From Achromobacter sp. RTa (lineage in GTDB: Bacteria > Pseudomonadota > Gammaproteobacteria > Burkholderiales > Burkholderiaceae_B): a stretch of DNA of 64,000 nucleotides. Shown here one piece after another: positions 35,822-44,576 of this stretch (position 1 is the first letter of the stretch; every line of letters begins with the position of its first letter). The notes beneath the pieces were generated by a model. It ran no database searches. It had not been told where the DNA came from and was given only the letters and a program-made list of their open reading frames with translations. Location: contig NZ_JPYO01000036.1 of the NCBI RefSeq assembly GCF_000757485.1, positions 266,894 through 330,893 of the forward strand, written 5' to 3'. Both the position numbers and the translations under genes were made by a program.

Positions 35822-36394
35822 CTAGAGGGCCTTGAGCAGGTCCCGTAGCCAGCCGGCGGCGGTCGCCAGCGGAACCGGGCTCTGCCCCGAGCGAGCCGCC
35901 TGGTCGAAGCGGGCCTCCATGGCCCGGTCCAGCGCGGCCCGTCGCTCGGCGTCCAGTGCCGTGGGCTGAACGCCCGCGTCTTGGCAGGCCTGCTGGAATG
36001 CCGGGGTGTTGCCCGCGGCGGATGTGGCCAGGCGCGTCATGAAATCCACGCCCGACATGGCGTGGCTGGAGGTTTCGGCCATATCGATGGCGGCGGCGAC
36101 GGTGCGCGCCGACAGGGGCTTGCCGGGACTGGGCTCCAAACCGAGTTCGCGCGATACGGCGCTGGCGATGCCCTGGCCGTAGCTCTGCGCCAGCGTCTGG
36201 GCAAACATCGCGGTCGTGTCGACGTCCGGAGCCACCCAGGCCACGCTGCGGCCGCCCGGCGTGGCGCCCGTGCCCAGCACTTGCAGTTTGCCGCCCGCGA
36301 TATCGACGTAAACGTCCTGGCCGCCTTCCGCTGCTTTGGCGAAGGCATCCAGGGAAATGAATGGCGACGAAGGGGTAACCGATGAAATTGTCAT
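35822..36394 (-). CDS. btrA: BtrA/BspR-like secreted regulator
   Basis: A 190-residue protein from the ATG at 36394, almost the size of Bordetella BtrA/BspR (191 residues), a negative regulator that acts on BtrS and is itself secreted. It begins MTISSVTPSSPFISLDAFAK, a Ser/Thr-rich N-terminus suited to type III export, and has no signal peptide or membrane segment. The start was chosen because a BtrS-type promoter lies 62 bases upstream, inside the longer frame. btrS follows 177 bases later on the same strand. The identification rests on length, N-terminus and context. Confidence 0.72.
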   Translation of the reverse strand: MTISSVTPSSPFISLDAFAKAAEGGQDVYVDIAGGKLQVLGTGATPGGRSVAWVAPDVDTTAMFAQTLAQSYGQGIASAVSRELGLEPSPGKPLSARTVAAAIDMAETSSHAMSGVDFMTRLATSAAGNTPAFQQACQDAGVQPTALDAERRAALDRAMEARFDQAARSGQSPVPLATAAGWLRDLLKAL

Positions 36395-36456
36395 GCAGCC
36401 AAGAAATCCGGCGTGTCCGATACGTGGCCGTGGCGGTCCTACGACCCTGTGCGTGA

Positions 36457-36481
36457 GTAACCCAGGGCCTACTTTAGTTCC
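36457..36481 (-). promoter_or_regulatory. BtrS-type promoter of btrA
   Basis: On the minus strand: GGAACT (36481-36476), 14 bases, GTTAC (36461-36457), 62 bases before the btrA ATG. Same geometry as the other four elements. Confidence 0.62.
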
Positions 36482-36538
36482 ACAGCCGAGCACGCGCCTT
36501 ATTCTATGTCATTGCGCATGCAGGCACGAAACACGGCG

Positions 36539-37696
36539 TTACTGCGCTTCGTAGACTTCGTCCGCCGCCAGCAGGATATCCACGGGCGGGTCGAAGCCGA
36601 TCACGCGCGCGGTTTCGAGGTTCAGGGCGATCTTGGCCGGATCGATCCACACCTGGGACAGGTCGCGCGGCTTGGCGCCGTTGAAGATACGCGCCATCGT
36701 TTCCGCATAGAACAGCCCGACGTATGAATAGTCGGCCTGCGCCAGGCTCAGCATCAGGCCGTGCTTGACCTCTTCGGAACCCAGCATCGAAAAGCTGGGC
36801 ACCCGCGCCTGGCGGAGGATCTCGGCCACGGTGTCGATGGACGCCGGCGTCACGCCCCGGTGCACGGTCACGTAGGCGGCGTCCACCTGCGGCGCGAGCT
36901 TGGCATAGCATTCCACCGCGTTGCGCGTGGCGACCTCGGGCGGAATGCCGTTGGACGGCGCGTTGCAGGACAGCACCTCGAAATGCTGTTCGCGGGCCAC
37001 CTGTTCCACGGCCTCGACGGCGCTGTAGGTGCGGCCTTCCGGGCTGTCTTCGTAGACGAGTCCCAAGCGCTTGAAGGGCACGATTTCGTGGAACAGGCGC
37101 ACCTGCCGCTGATAGCGTTCGGGCTGGACGCGGGCGTGCAGGTTGTCCTGCCCGCTGTCCTGGGCCGAGCGCGTGATGCGCGCGCCGATGGCGTCGCTGG
37201 TCGAGGCCACGATGGTCGGCACGGGCGTGCCCATGGCGGCCATGTCCTGGCCGGCCCAGGTGCCCATGGCGATGATGAGGTCTATGTCGCGCTGGGCCGT
37301 GAGGCGCTGCTTGATGGCCTCGCGCACAGCGGGCCGCCGCGCCGCGTCGAAGTTGCCCGGCTGCCACCAGGCGTCGCGCACGAATTCCAGCGTGTCGCTG
37401 CGGACGTTGTCGGCCAGGAAGTCCCACATCTGCCGGCCGTTCAGGCCGTCGGGCATGGCGGGCATGCTGAGCCAGCCGAGTTTCTGCAGGCCTTCGACGG
37501 TGACCCGCAGGGTGCGGGGGTACTCGCTGTAGTCGCCGCTTTCGAAGTAGCCGATCCGCCACTTCTTGCCGTCGGCCTTGGCGGCGGGCTTGGTCGGGAA
37601 CACTTGGGCGGCGGGCGTCGCGGCCGTCTGCGCCATGCCTGCCGAGGGCGCCAGCAGGGCCAGGCAGAACATAAGAGTGGGCAGCGATTTCTTCAT
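36539..37696 (-). CDS. ABC_sub_bind-family periplasmic binding protein
   Basis: A 385-residue exported protein. The signal peptide ends GMAQ (about residue 23). The body resembles the ABC_sub_bind (TrpX-like) family: WRIGYFESGDYSEY, LDLIIAMGTWAGQDMA, PTIVASTSDAIGARI and GLVYEDSPEGRTYSA mark a two-lobed periplasmic ligand binder. Its start overlaps the stop of btrU by 4 bases, so it is co-made with the phosphatase. No ABC permease or ATPase gene is nearby. It could present a ligand to the BtrU sensor or to the sensor-MFS protein; the ligand is unknown. Confidence 0.72.
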   Translation of the reverse strand: MKKSLPTLMFCLALLAPSAGMAQTAATPAAQVFPTKPAAKADGKKWRIGYFESGDYSEYPRTLRVTVEGLQKLGWLSMPAMPDGLNGRQMWDFLADNVRSDTLEFVRDAWWQPGNFDAARRPAVREAIKQRLTAQRDIDLIIAMGTWAGQDMAAMGTPVPTIVASTSDAIGARITRSAQDSGQDNLHARVQPERYQRQVRLFHEIVPFKRLGLVYEDSPEGRTYSAVEAVEQVAREQHFEVLSCNAPSNGIPPEVATRNAVECYAKLAPQVDAAYVTVHRGVTPASIDTVAEILRQARVPSFSMLGSEEVKHGLMLSLAQADYSYVGLFYAETMARIFNGAKPRDLSQVWIDPAKIALNLETARVIGFDPPVDILLAADEVYEAQ

Positions 37697-39750
37697 GGGC
37701 GGCGGATCACGATCAATGTGATGTCATCGGATTGTTCCGCGCCGTCGGCGAAAGCCTGCACGTCCTCGAGCAGGCGCTTGGAGAGCTTGGCCGAAGGCAC
37801 GGGGGGATTGGACAGGACGGCCAGCAGGCGCGGATCGCCGTACTGGGCGTTGTTCGGATCGACGGCTTCGGTAATGCCGTCGGTGTAGCCCACCAGCATT
37901 TCGCCGGGCGCCAGCACGGCGGAAAGGCCGCGGTACTCCAGGTCTTCCTGCACGCCGCAGGCGGGGCCGCTGCGCCCTTCAAGCAGGCGCACGGCGCCGT
38001 CCGCGCCGACTACCGCCGGCGGCAGATGGCCCGCATTGGCCCACTGCAGTTCGCCGGTAGCCAGGTCCAGAACACCCAACAGGAGCGTGACGAACATCAT
38101 GTTGGGATTGTTCTCGGACAGCCGGTTGTTGATCTTCTGCATCATCAACGCCGGGTCCGTTTCATCTTCGGCCGTGGCGCGGATGAGCGTGCGGGTCACC
38201 GCCATGAACAGCGCGGCGGGCACGCCCTTGTCGGATACGTCGCCGATGGCCAGGCACAGGCGGCCGTCGGGCAGCGTGAAGTAGTCGTAGAGATCGCCGC
38301 CCACCTCCTTGGCGGGCAGCATCACCGCGTTCAGGTCGATCTGGTCGCGCGTGGTGCTGGACAAGGGCACGGGCAGCAGGCCCAGCTGGATCGCGCGGGC
38401 GATGTTCAGCTCGCTTTCGAAGCGTTCGCGCGCGGTGGTCTCGCGCATCAGGCGGGCGACGTTTTCGCGCAGCTTGTCGTTCATGAACAGGAAGGAGGCG
38501 GCCAGCCGGCCGACCTCGTCCTTGTGCTTGTCGGGCAGCGCTGCGATCTCCGCCGGCACGCTGGCCGCGGCCGTCAGGTCCTGTTCGGGCAGCTGGCGGG
38601 CATAGCGGGTCAGCGTTTCGAGCGGGCGCACGATGCGCGCCGCCACCAGCCAGGCGCATACCAGGGCCACCAGCATCATGCCCGCGAAGATCAGGGCCTG
38701 GCGGTTCAGCAGTTCGCGCGCGGGCGCGGTCAGGTCGCTTTCCGGCACGGCGGTCACCAAGGTCCAGCCTAGCGGCGCGAAGCGCGCGCTGTCGATCTGC
38801 CAGGGGCCGCCGCCGCCGTCGAACCGCAGGCTCTGCGGCTTGCCGCCCGCGTCCTGGCGGGCCAGCAGGCTGCGCAGCGTTTCGCCCTTGCCGTCGCGGG
38901 CATCGAGCAGGCCGGCCTGCCGTTCGGGCAGGGGCACCACCATCCGGCCGTCGTCGGCGGCGATGAAGATGAAGCCGGACTGCGCCAGCGTGAGCTTGGA
39001 CAGCATGCCCCGCACCGAGTTTTCCATTTGTTCGCGGCGCGTCTGGATCTGATCGATGACGTCCTGCGCGCTGTCGGTGATGACGAAGACCCAGTTCCAC
39101 GGGCGGAAGTAGCCGAAGTAGGCGTAGCGCGTTTCACTGCCGCCGCGCTGCGCGGACGGCGGCCAGCGGTAGATGGCGAAGCCGTATCCCGAGCTGCGGC
39201 TTTCCTCGTACAGCGCCTGCGCGAGCGGGCGGTTCTTGAAGTCGGACAGCTGAGATAGGTCGCGGTCGATCATGTCGGGATTGCCGCTGGCCACCACCTG
39301 GAAATCGGCGTCGTAGATGAAGGCATAGCGCCGGTCGTCGAGCTTCAGGCGATTGATCCAGGCGCGCGCCATGCCACGCGCCGCGCCGGGCGTCATGAGC
39401 CCGCGATCGGCCATGTCGGCGTAGGAATTCAGCGCGGCCGCAACCACCGTGCCCGTCTGCATCAGCTGGCGGCGGCCGCTGCGCACCGTCGTGATCTTGT
39501 CGGCCAGCAACGCGCCCCAGCGGGCCTCGGCATCGCGCAGCACCAGCTCCATCACGTTGTTGACGGCATGGTGCTCGCTGTTCATCACCGTGCGCGTGAC
39601 ATTGCGCTGCGTCGTCAGCATCACGAACGCGGCCACCGCAAGGAGAAGCGCTACGACCAGAAGAAAAATCTTGCTACGCAGCGACCTGGCGGGCATGGAC
39701 TTGGAGGCGGTGGAAGAACGTGAGGGTGTAAAAAAAGATGCAAATTGCAT
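37693..39750 (-). CDS. btrU: PP2C-type phosphatase with periplasmic sensor, BtrU
   Basis: A 685-residue membrane protein (ATG 39750; starts at 39807 and 39696 also possible). One membrane helix (about 28-47), a large periplasmic dCache-like sensor (about 48-355), a second helix (about 360-380), a HAMP domain, and a SpoIIE-type PP2C domain (about 470-685, with EVGGDLYDYF and GDVSDKGVPAALFM). In Bordetella, BtrU dephosphorylates BtrV in a partner switch that controls type III secretion. It is divergent from the sensor-MFS gene and coupled to the binding-protein gene. Confidence 0.9.
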   Translation of the reverse strand: MQFASFFTPSRSSTASKSMPARSLRSKIFLLVVALLLAVAAFVMLTTQRNVTRTVMNSEHHAVNNVMELVLRDAEARWGALLADKITTVRSGRRQLMQTGTVVAAALNSYADMADRGLMTPGAARGMARAWINRLKLDDRRYAFIYDADFQVVASGNPDMIDRDLSQLSDFKNRPLAQALYEESRSSGYGFAIYRWPPSAQRGGSETRYAYFGYFRPWNWVFVITDSAQDVIDQIQTRREQMENSVRGMLSKLTLAQSGFIFIAADDGRMVVPLPERQAGLLDARDGKGETLRSLLARQDAGGKPQSLRFDGGGGPWQIDSARFAPLGWTLVTAVPESDLTAPARELLNRQALIFAGMMLVALVCAWLVAARIVRPLETLTRYARQLPEQDLTAAASVPAEIAALPDKHKDEVGRLAASFLFMNDKLRENVARLMRETTARERFESELNIARAIQLGLLPVPLSSTTRDQIDLNAVMLPAKEVGGDLYDYFTLPDGRLCLAIGDVSDKGVPAALFMAVTRTLIRATAEDETDPALMMQKINNRLSENNPNMMFVTLLLGVLDLATGELQWANAGHLPPAVVGADGAVRLLEGRSGPACGVQEDLEYRGLSAVLAPGEMLVGYTDGITEAVDPNNAQYGDPRLLAVLSNPPVPSAKLSKRLLEDVQAFADGAEQSDDITLIVIRRP

Positions 39751-39805
39751 TAATTGTAAATACCATTGTCGCCCGTGTGTAAATACTTTGCGGTGTTTCA
39801 GCCTC

Positions 39806-42274
39806 ATGCGTAGCGAGCCTATTCAAATCGTGCTGGAAGGACTGAGACGCCGCCCGGTACTCGAAGTCACGCTGGCCTGTCTGGCCGTCCTGCTGCTGGC
39901 GCAGGCGCTCATCGGCGCGTTGAGTCTGTCCGCGTTGAACCGGCTGGTGGTGGACACCACCGCCGACCGCGTGGAAGTCATCGCCCGCCGCGCGGCGGGC
40001 AATATCGAAAACGGATTGCGGCTGGGCAAGCCGCTGGAGCAATACTTCGGCCTGCGCGATGGCCTTCAGGACAGCGTGTCGGGATCGCGCGACCTGCTTG
40101 GCGCCGCGGTGTTGCGGGCAGACGGCCAGACGCTGGCCGTGCAGGGCGAGTTGCCCGAAGGCGCGGTCGCGCTCGCGCAGGCGCTGGATCCCGCGGCGGG
40201 CCGCGACAAGCACGCGGCGCGGCGCGCGTCCGGCGCGCTCATGTCGGTGTCCGACGGCACGGTGACGCTGGCCGTGCCCCTGGCGGGCGCGGGCGGCAAT
40301 GTCGCCGGCGCCGTGGTCCTGTCGGCGTCCAAGGACGGCGAGGCCAGCCGCAGGCTGATCGTGGACAACCTGCAGGTGCTGCTGGCCGTCACCGCGCTGG
40401 TGGGCCTTGGGCTGGCGGCCGTATTCAAGTACCTGGTGCCGTTGACCTCTCTTGCCGCCGGCGGCCGCGCGCGTTTCGTCGTGCCGCTGCTGGCGCTGAT
40501 GCTGGCCCAGGGCGTCTATGCTGCCTACACGATCTCCACGTTCCGCTCGGGCTGGCTGGAAGTCACGCGCAATAATGTCGGCCTGCTGGCCGAAGGCCTG
40601 CAGCGCGATCTGAACCGGGTGCTGGGCTACGGCCTGACGCTGGATCGGCTGCGTGGCGTGGACGCGCCGTTCTCGCGCCTGGCGGCGACCTTTCCCGCCG
40701 TGTCGCAGATCGAATTGGTGGATGGCGAGGGCCGCGTGCTGAGCCGCGCCGACGCAAAGGGCGCGCTGGACGTGGCGGGCCTGCCGGCGGCGCGTCCGCG
40801 TTCCGACGACCTCACCCTGGTGCTGCCGCTCGGCGCATCCAATCCCAATCCCCGGGCGCGGGGCGACCTGGTGCTGCGCTTGTCCGACGAGGTGATCGCG
40901 GCGGGGGTGCGCAGCCGGGCGCTGGACGCCGTGACCGTGGTGGCCGTGGCGCTGGTGGCCGCCATCGAGATGCTGTTGCTGCTGTCGCTGCTGATGAACC
41001 GCGCTTTCGCGGCGCGGGCGACCCTGCCCGACGGCAGCCGCGTGGGGCCCGATGACGAGTCCGAGATCGGGCGCATCGCCCGGCCCGTGATGTTCGGCTT
41101 CCTGTTCGCCTGGGCACTGCCGCTGGGCTTCCTGCCGCTGTACGCGCGCAGCCTGCCGTCCGGCGGATTGGACCTGCCGGCGAATCTTCTGCTGGCGCTG
41201 CCGATATCGGTAGAGATGGGCTGCGGCCTGCTGACCTCGCTGCTCGCGGGCAGCCTGACCGACCGCAGGGGCTGGCAGGTGCCCGTGCTGGCCGGGCTGG
41301 CGGTATCGTGCGCGGGCATGCTGGCCTGCGCGGCGGCGGGCAACCTGCTGATGTTCAGCGCGGCGCGCGGGCTGGTGGGCCTGGGTTACGGCCTGACCTG
41401 GATGGGGCTGCAGGGCTTCATCGTCACGCGCAGCCCCGCGCAATATCGCGGCCGCAACATGACGGGCGTGATCGCCGGGTTGTTCGCGGGGCATCTTTCC
41501 GGAGCCGCGGTGGGCGCGATGCTGATGGAGCAGACGGGGTTCCGCGCCGTGTTCGGCGTGGGCGCGGCGATGCTGGCGCTGCCGCTGGCCGGCGTGCTGG
41601 TGCTGATGCGTCCGTACATGGACCGCGGCCGCAGGCAGGCGGCGCAGGCGGCCGCCCGCACGCGCGCGCGCCTGTCCGATACCTTGCGGCTGCTGTGCAC
41701 CCGCGACTTCGGCCTGCTGCTGCTGGGCAGCGTCATTCCCTTTTCGATCGCGCAGGTGGGCCTGCTGTCGTTCGCGCTGCCGCTGTATCTCGAAGCCGAA
41801 GGAGTGGCGGCCTCCAGCATCGGACGTGTGTTGATGATCTACGGGCTTTGCGTGATCTACGTGGGGCCGCTGATGGGGCGTGTGGTGGATCGCAGCCGTA
41901 TCAAGAAAAGCTGGATCGTGCTGGGCGGCCTGGTCGGCAGCGTGGGCATGTTGGGCCTGTACTTCAACAGCGGCCTGCTGGCCGCGGCGGCTGCCGTGCT
42001 GCTGTTGGCGCTGGCCAGCTGCTTCGCGGGCGCATCGCAAGCGCCCTACATGCTGGCGCTGCCGGACGTGCAGCGCTATGGCGCCGCCGGGGCCACGAGC
42101 GTCATGCGCGCCGCCGATAAGCTGGGCCAGATGGCGGGGCCGCTGGTGGTGGGCGCCATGTTCGGAGCGGCGGGCATGGGAGCGGGCTTGGCGGCCACCG
42201 GCATCATCTACCTGTGCGCCACGCTGCTGTTCCTGCTGCTGGCGCCCGCACGGCCGAAGGACGGCGCGTCCTGA
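39806..42274 (+). CDS. MFS transporter fused to an N-terminal sensor
   Basis: An 822-residue membrane protein, about twice the usual MFS size. A first helix (about 21-44) is followed by an extracytoplasmic sensor-like domain (45-188), two helices (189-214 and 224-245), a second extracytoplasmic domain (246-370) with weak Cache-like character, a helix (371-396), and then a 12-helix MFS core (from about 428) with LLAGSLTDRRG and RGLVGLGYGLTW. The start overlaps the opposite-strand ATG at 39807; the gap to btrU is only 55 bases. It may sense and carry a signal tied to secretion control. Substrate unknown. Confidence 0.75.
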   Translation: MRSEPIQIVLEGLRRRPVLEVTLACLAVLLLAQALIGALSLSALNRLVVDTTADRVEVIARRAAGNIENGLRLGKPLEQYFGLRDGLQDSVSGSRDLLGAAVLRADGQTLAVQGELPEGAVALAQALDPAAGRDKHAARRASGALMSVSDGTVTLAVPLAGAGGNVAGAVVLSASKDGEASRRLIVDNLQVLLAVTALVGLGLAAVFKYLVPLTSLAAGGRARFVVPLLALMLAQGVYAAYTISTFRSGWLEVTRNNVGLLAEGLQRDLNRVLGYGLTLDRLRGVDAPFSRLAATFPAVSQIELVDGEGRVLSRADAKGALDVAGLPAARPRSDDLTLVLPLGASNPNPRARGDLVLRLSDEVIAAGVRSRALDAVTVVAVALVAAIEMLLLLSLLMNRAFAARATLPDGSRVGPDDESEIGRIARPVMFGFLFAWALPLGFLPLYARSLPSGGLDLPANLLLALPISVEMGCGLLTSLLAGSLTDRRGWQVPVLAGLAVSCAGMLACAAAGNLLMFSAARGLVGLGYGLTWMGLQGFIVTRSPAQYRGRNMTGVIAGLFAGHLSGAAVGAMLMEQTGFRAVFGVGAAMLALPLAGVLVLMRPYMDRGRRQAAQAAARTRARLSDTLRLLCTRDFGLLLLGSVIPFSIAQVGLLSFALPLYLEAEGVAASSIGRVLMIYGLCVIYVGPLMGRVVDRSRIKKSWIVLGGLVGSVGMLGLYFNSGLLAAAAAVLLLALASCFAGASQAPYMLALPDVQRYGAAGATSVMRAADKLGQMAGPLVVGAMFGAAGMGAGLAATGIIYLCATLLFLLLAPARPKDGAS

Positions 42275-42351
42275 CGCAGCGCCGCCAGGGCGAGGGCGCC
42301 GTCCCGTCGGGGAGGGTGCGCCTGCGCCGCGCAAGGCGCGCGCGCAGCCGG

Positions 42352-43527
42352 TCAAGGCCCGGCGTCCCGGCCGGCCAGCTGCACCGGCACGCGCGCGCTC
42401 AGGCCCGTGAGCAGTTCGGCGGCGATGGTGCCGGCCGAGGCCGCAACTTCTTCCACCGCCAGCCCCGATGCGCCCCATAGCGTGACGGGAGCGCCGATGC
42501 AGGCTTGCGGAACCGGCTCGAGATCCACGGCCATCATGTCCATCGATACGCGTCCCAGCAACCGCGTGCGCACGCCATCGACGACCACCGGCGTGCCGGT
42601 GGGCGCGTGGCGCGGATAGCCATCCGCGTAGCCGCAGGTAACGATGCCTACCGTGGTGGCGGCGGTCGCGAGGAATGCGCCGCTGTAGCCCACCCCGGCG
42701 CCAGCCTGCACGCGTTGTATGCCGACGATCTGCGAGTGCAGCGACATTGCGGGCCTCAGGTCCAGCTGCGCCGCGCTGCGGTCGGCGAACGGGCTGGCGC
42801 CATAGAGCGCCAGTCCCGGGCGCACCCATTGCGTGCCGGCCGCAAGCGCGCCATGGAGCAGCAGGGCGGCTGAGTTGCTGGTGGACACCGGGCCCGGAAG
42901 CCCCGCGATCACCTGGCGGAAGGCGGTATCCGCCGCGTCCACGCCATCGGATTCGTCGGCGCGGGCGTAATGGTTCAGGTGTCCGATGTCGCCGACGAGG
43001 CCGCGCCGGGCAAGCGCGTAGGCCGCTTCGAAGGCGGGGCGGTAATCCCCGGCTGAAAAGCCTGTGTGATGGATGTCGCCGGCGTAGCGCAGCCAGATCG
43101 CGGGACGCTCCGCCAGCGGCGCCCGCGCCAGCCATTCGAGCTGGGCGGCATGCGTGATCACGAGGTGCAGGCCCGGCGTGTCGAGCAGCAGGGCATCCGC
43201 GGGGGAATAGAGGCCGCCGTAGACGAGGATGGGGCCGTCCCAGCCCATCGAGCGACAGGCGCGCGCCTCGTTCAGGTGCAGCACCGCCAATCCGTCCGCC
43301 GCGCACAGCGCGGGCAGGATGCGCGCCAGGCCGTGCCCGTAGGCATCCGCCTTCACTGTCGCCCAGAGCCTGGGGCCGCCGGCGCCCGCCGGCAACGCGG
43401 CGCGCAGGCGCGCCAGGTTGTGCTTCACCGCGCCCGCATCGATGCGGGCGTGCAGGGGGCGGGCGGTCAATCCTTCCGGTCGGTAGGGAGCATTCACGGG
43501 CGGCATCAGTGCAAGGGCGTCGCGCAA
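42352..43527 (-). CDS. alr: Alanine-racemase-like PLP enzyme
   Basis: A 391-residue Alr-type protein, which normally makes D-alanine for peptidoglycan. The PLP lysine is K59 in WATVKADAYGHG; the second catalytic residue is Y281 in GAGVGYSG; GRVSMDMMAVDL is also conserved. The segment that normally reads about LKVDTGMNRLGF is here LRYAGDIHHTGF (residues 146-157), so the usual carbamylated Lys and the Arg near PLP are replaced by Arg and His. It may be an active but divergent racemase or act on another amino acid. It lies between the sensor-MFS and btrW genes. ATG 43506 is an alternative start. Confidence 0.82.
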   Translation of the reverse strand: MRDALALMPPVNAPYRPEGLTARPLHARIDAGAVKHNLARLRAALPAGAGGPRLWATVKADAYGHGLARILPALCAADGLAVLHLNEARACRSMGWDGPILVYGGLYSPADALLLDTPGLHLVITHAAQLEWLARAPLAERPAIWLRYAGDIHHTGFSAGDYRPAFEAAYALARRGLVGDIGHLNHYARADESDGVDAADTAFRQVIAGLPGPVSTSNSAALLLHGALAAGTQWVRPGLALYGASPFADRSAAQLDLRPAMSLHSQIVGIQRVQAGAGVGYSGAFLATAATTVGIVTCGYADGYPRHAPTGTPVVVDGVRTRLLGRVSMDMMAVDLEPVPQACIGAPVTLWGASGLAVEEVAASAGTIAAELLTGLSARVPVQLAGRDAGP

Positions 43528-43635
43528 CCGGCGCGCAGTCCATGCATGAGTGGCAGTTGGGCCCGTTTTGTTCGGTATTTTCTGTCTATGAAGAAAGGAA
43601 ACCGATAGTGTGATTCGATCGCTTGCGAGGCGGAC

Positions 43636-44067
43636 CTAGGCGGCGCGGGCCACCAGCGTCAGGCGGTTGCGGCCGCCGCTGCGCGCATAACGCATGTCGT
43701 GCAGGTAATGCCGCATGAGCCGCAAGCCGTGGCCGCCGATCTCGGCGTCGTCCAGCGTAGCCGCCAAGGGGGGCGGGGGTGTTTTGGTGGGATCGTGGGG
43801 ACGGCCGTTGTCCACGATTTCCAGCGCGACTTCTGCGTCGTCCTGGCGGCAATGCAGCGTCACTGCGGGAGGGGCGCCCGCGGCCGCGGGATCGTCGAAG
43901 GCGTAGTCCACGATGTTGGTCAATGCCTCGTCCAGGCTCAGCGACAGTCCGAAACCCAGCTTGGGCGGCCACGCGTCGCGTTCGGCAATTCCTTCGAGCC
44001 ATTGCAGCGCGGCGGCAACGGCGTTCTGGTCGGGAACGAGGTCCAACGTATCGGGCTGAGGGGGCAT
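43636..44067 (-). CDS. btrW: Anti-sigma kinase BtrW
   Basis: A 143-residue HATPase of the SpoIIAB/RsbW type. N box: LDEALTNIVDYAF; G1 box: VDNGRPHDP; G2: GGHGLRLM. In the Bordetella partner switch, BtrW phosphorylates BtrV and inhibits secretion control until BtrU reverses it. It is divergent from btrV with 164 bases between starts. Length and boxes are normal. Confidence 0.9.
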   Translation of the reverse strand: MPPQPDTLDLVPDQNAVAAALQWLEGIAERDAWPPKLGFGLSLSLDEALTNIVDYAFDDPAAAGAPPAVTLHCRQDDAEVALEIVDNGRPHDPTKTPPPPLAATLDDAEIGGHGLRLMRHYLHDMRYARSGGRNRLTLVARAA

Positions 44068-44231
44068 GAGTCGCCTTGCGTTCAGTGGAGCACGTGCAGG
44101 CGCAAGTATGCACGATAGCCATGCGTGGCGAACAGAGCGTGAGAGACTGCGCCGGCTCGCGTATCATCTCGCCATCGCGCCGCCGTCCTCCTGCGCAGGT
44201 GCCGGGCGCCGGCCACTTTTCGGGAACCGCT

Positions 44232-44567
44232 ATGAATCTCGCAATAGAAAAAATCGGAGAAGTCCTGGTTGTCTCGCCCGAAGGCCAGATCAACAGCGCC
44301 AACGCGGCGGGCGTCGAGTCCGATTTGCTGTCCCACGTGGAAAAAGGCGAAAGCCGTTTCGTGCTGGACCTGTCCAACCTGAACTACATCTCCAGCGCCG
44401 GCCTGCGCGTCGTGCTGGTGCTGGCCAAGCGGTTGAAGCAGGGCGCCGGCGCGCTGGTTCTGTGCGCCCTGCAGCCGCATGTGCGCGAAGTGTTCGATAT
44501 CAGCGGCTTTCTCTCCATACTGACGGTCGTCGACACGCGCGAGGACGCGGTCGCGAAGGTCGCTTGA
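44232..44567 (+). CDS. btrV: STAS anti-sigma antagonist BtrV
   Basis: A 111-residue STAS-domain protein (ATG 44232). The conserved phosphorylation segment is NYISSAGLRVVL, with Ser54 and Ser55 the candidates for phosphorylation by BtrW. Unphosphorylated, this family binds the kinase and frees its partner. Earlier in-frame starts reach back to 44076 across the divergent promoter region and are not used. Confidence 0.9.
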   Translation: MNLAIEKIGEVLVVSPEGQINSANAAGVESDLLSHVEKGESRFVLDLSNLNYISSAGLRVVLVLAKRLKQGAGALVLCALQPHVREVFDISGFLSILTVVDTREDAVAKVA

Positions 44568-44576
44568 CGCGCGGGT

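Noticed and set aside
39674..43543. Minus-strand open frame of 1289 codons
   Set aside because: It is a shadow across the sensor-MFS and alr genes with low-complexity Arg/Gln/His content.
11208..44567. Secretion locus as a recently acquired island
   Set aside because: No integrase, insertion sequence, flanking repeat or clear change in base use was seen; the adjacent tRNA-Ser is separated from the locus by the phosphatase gene.
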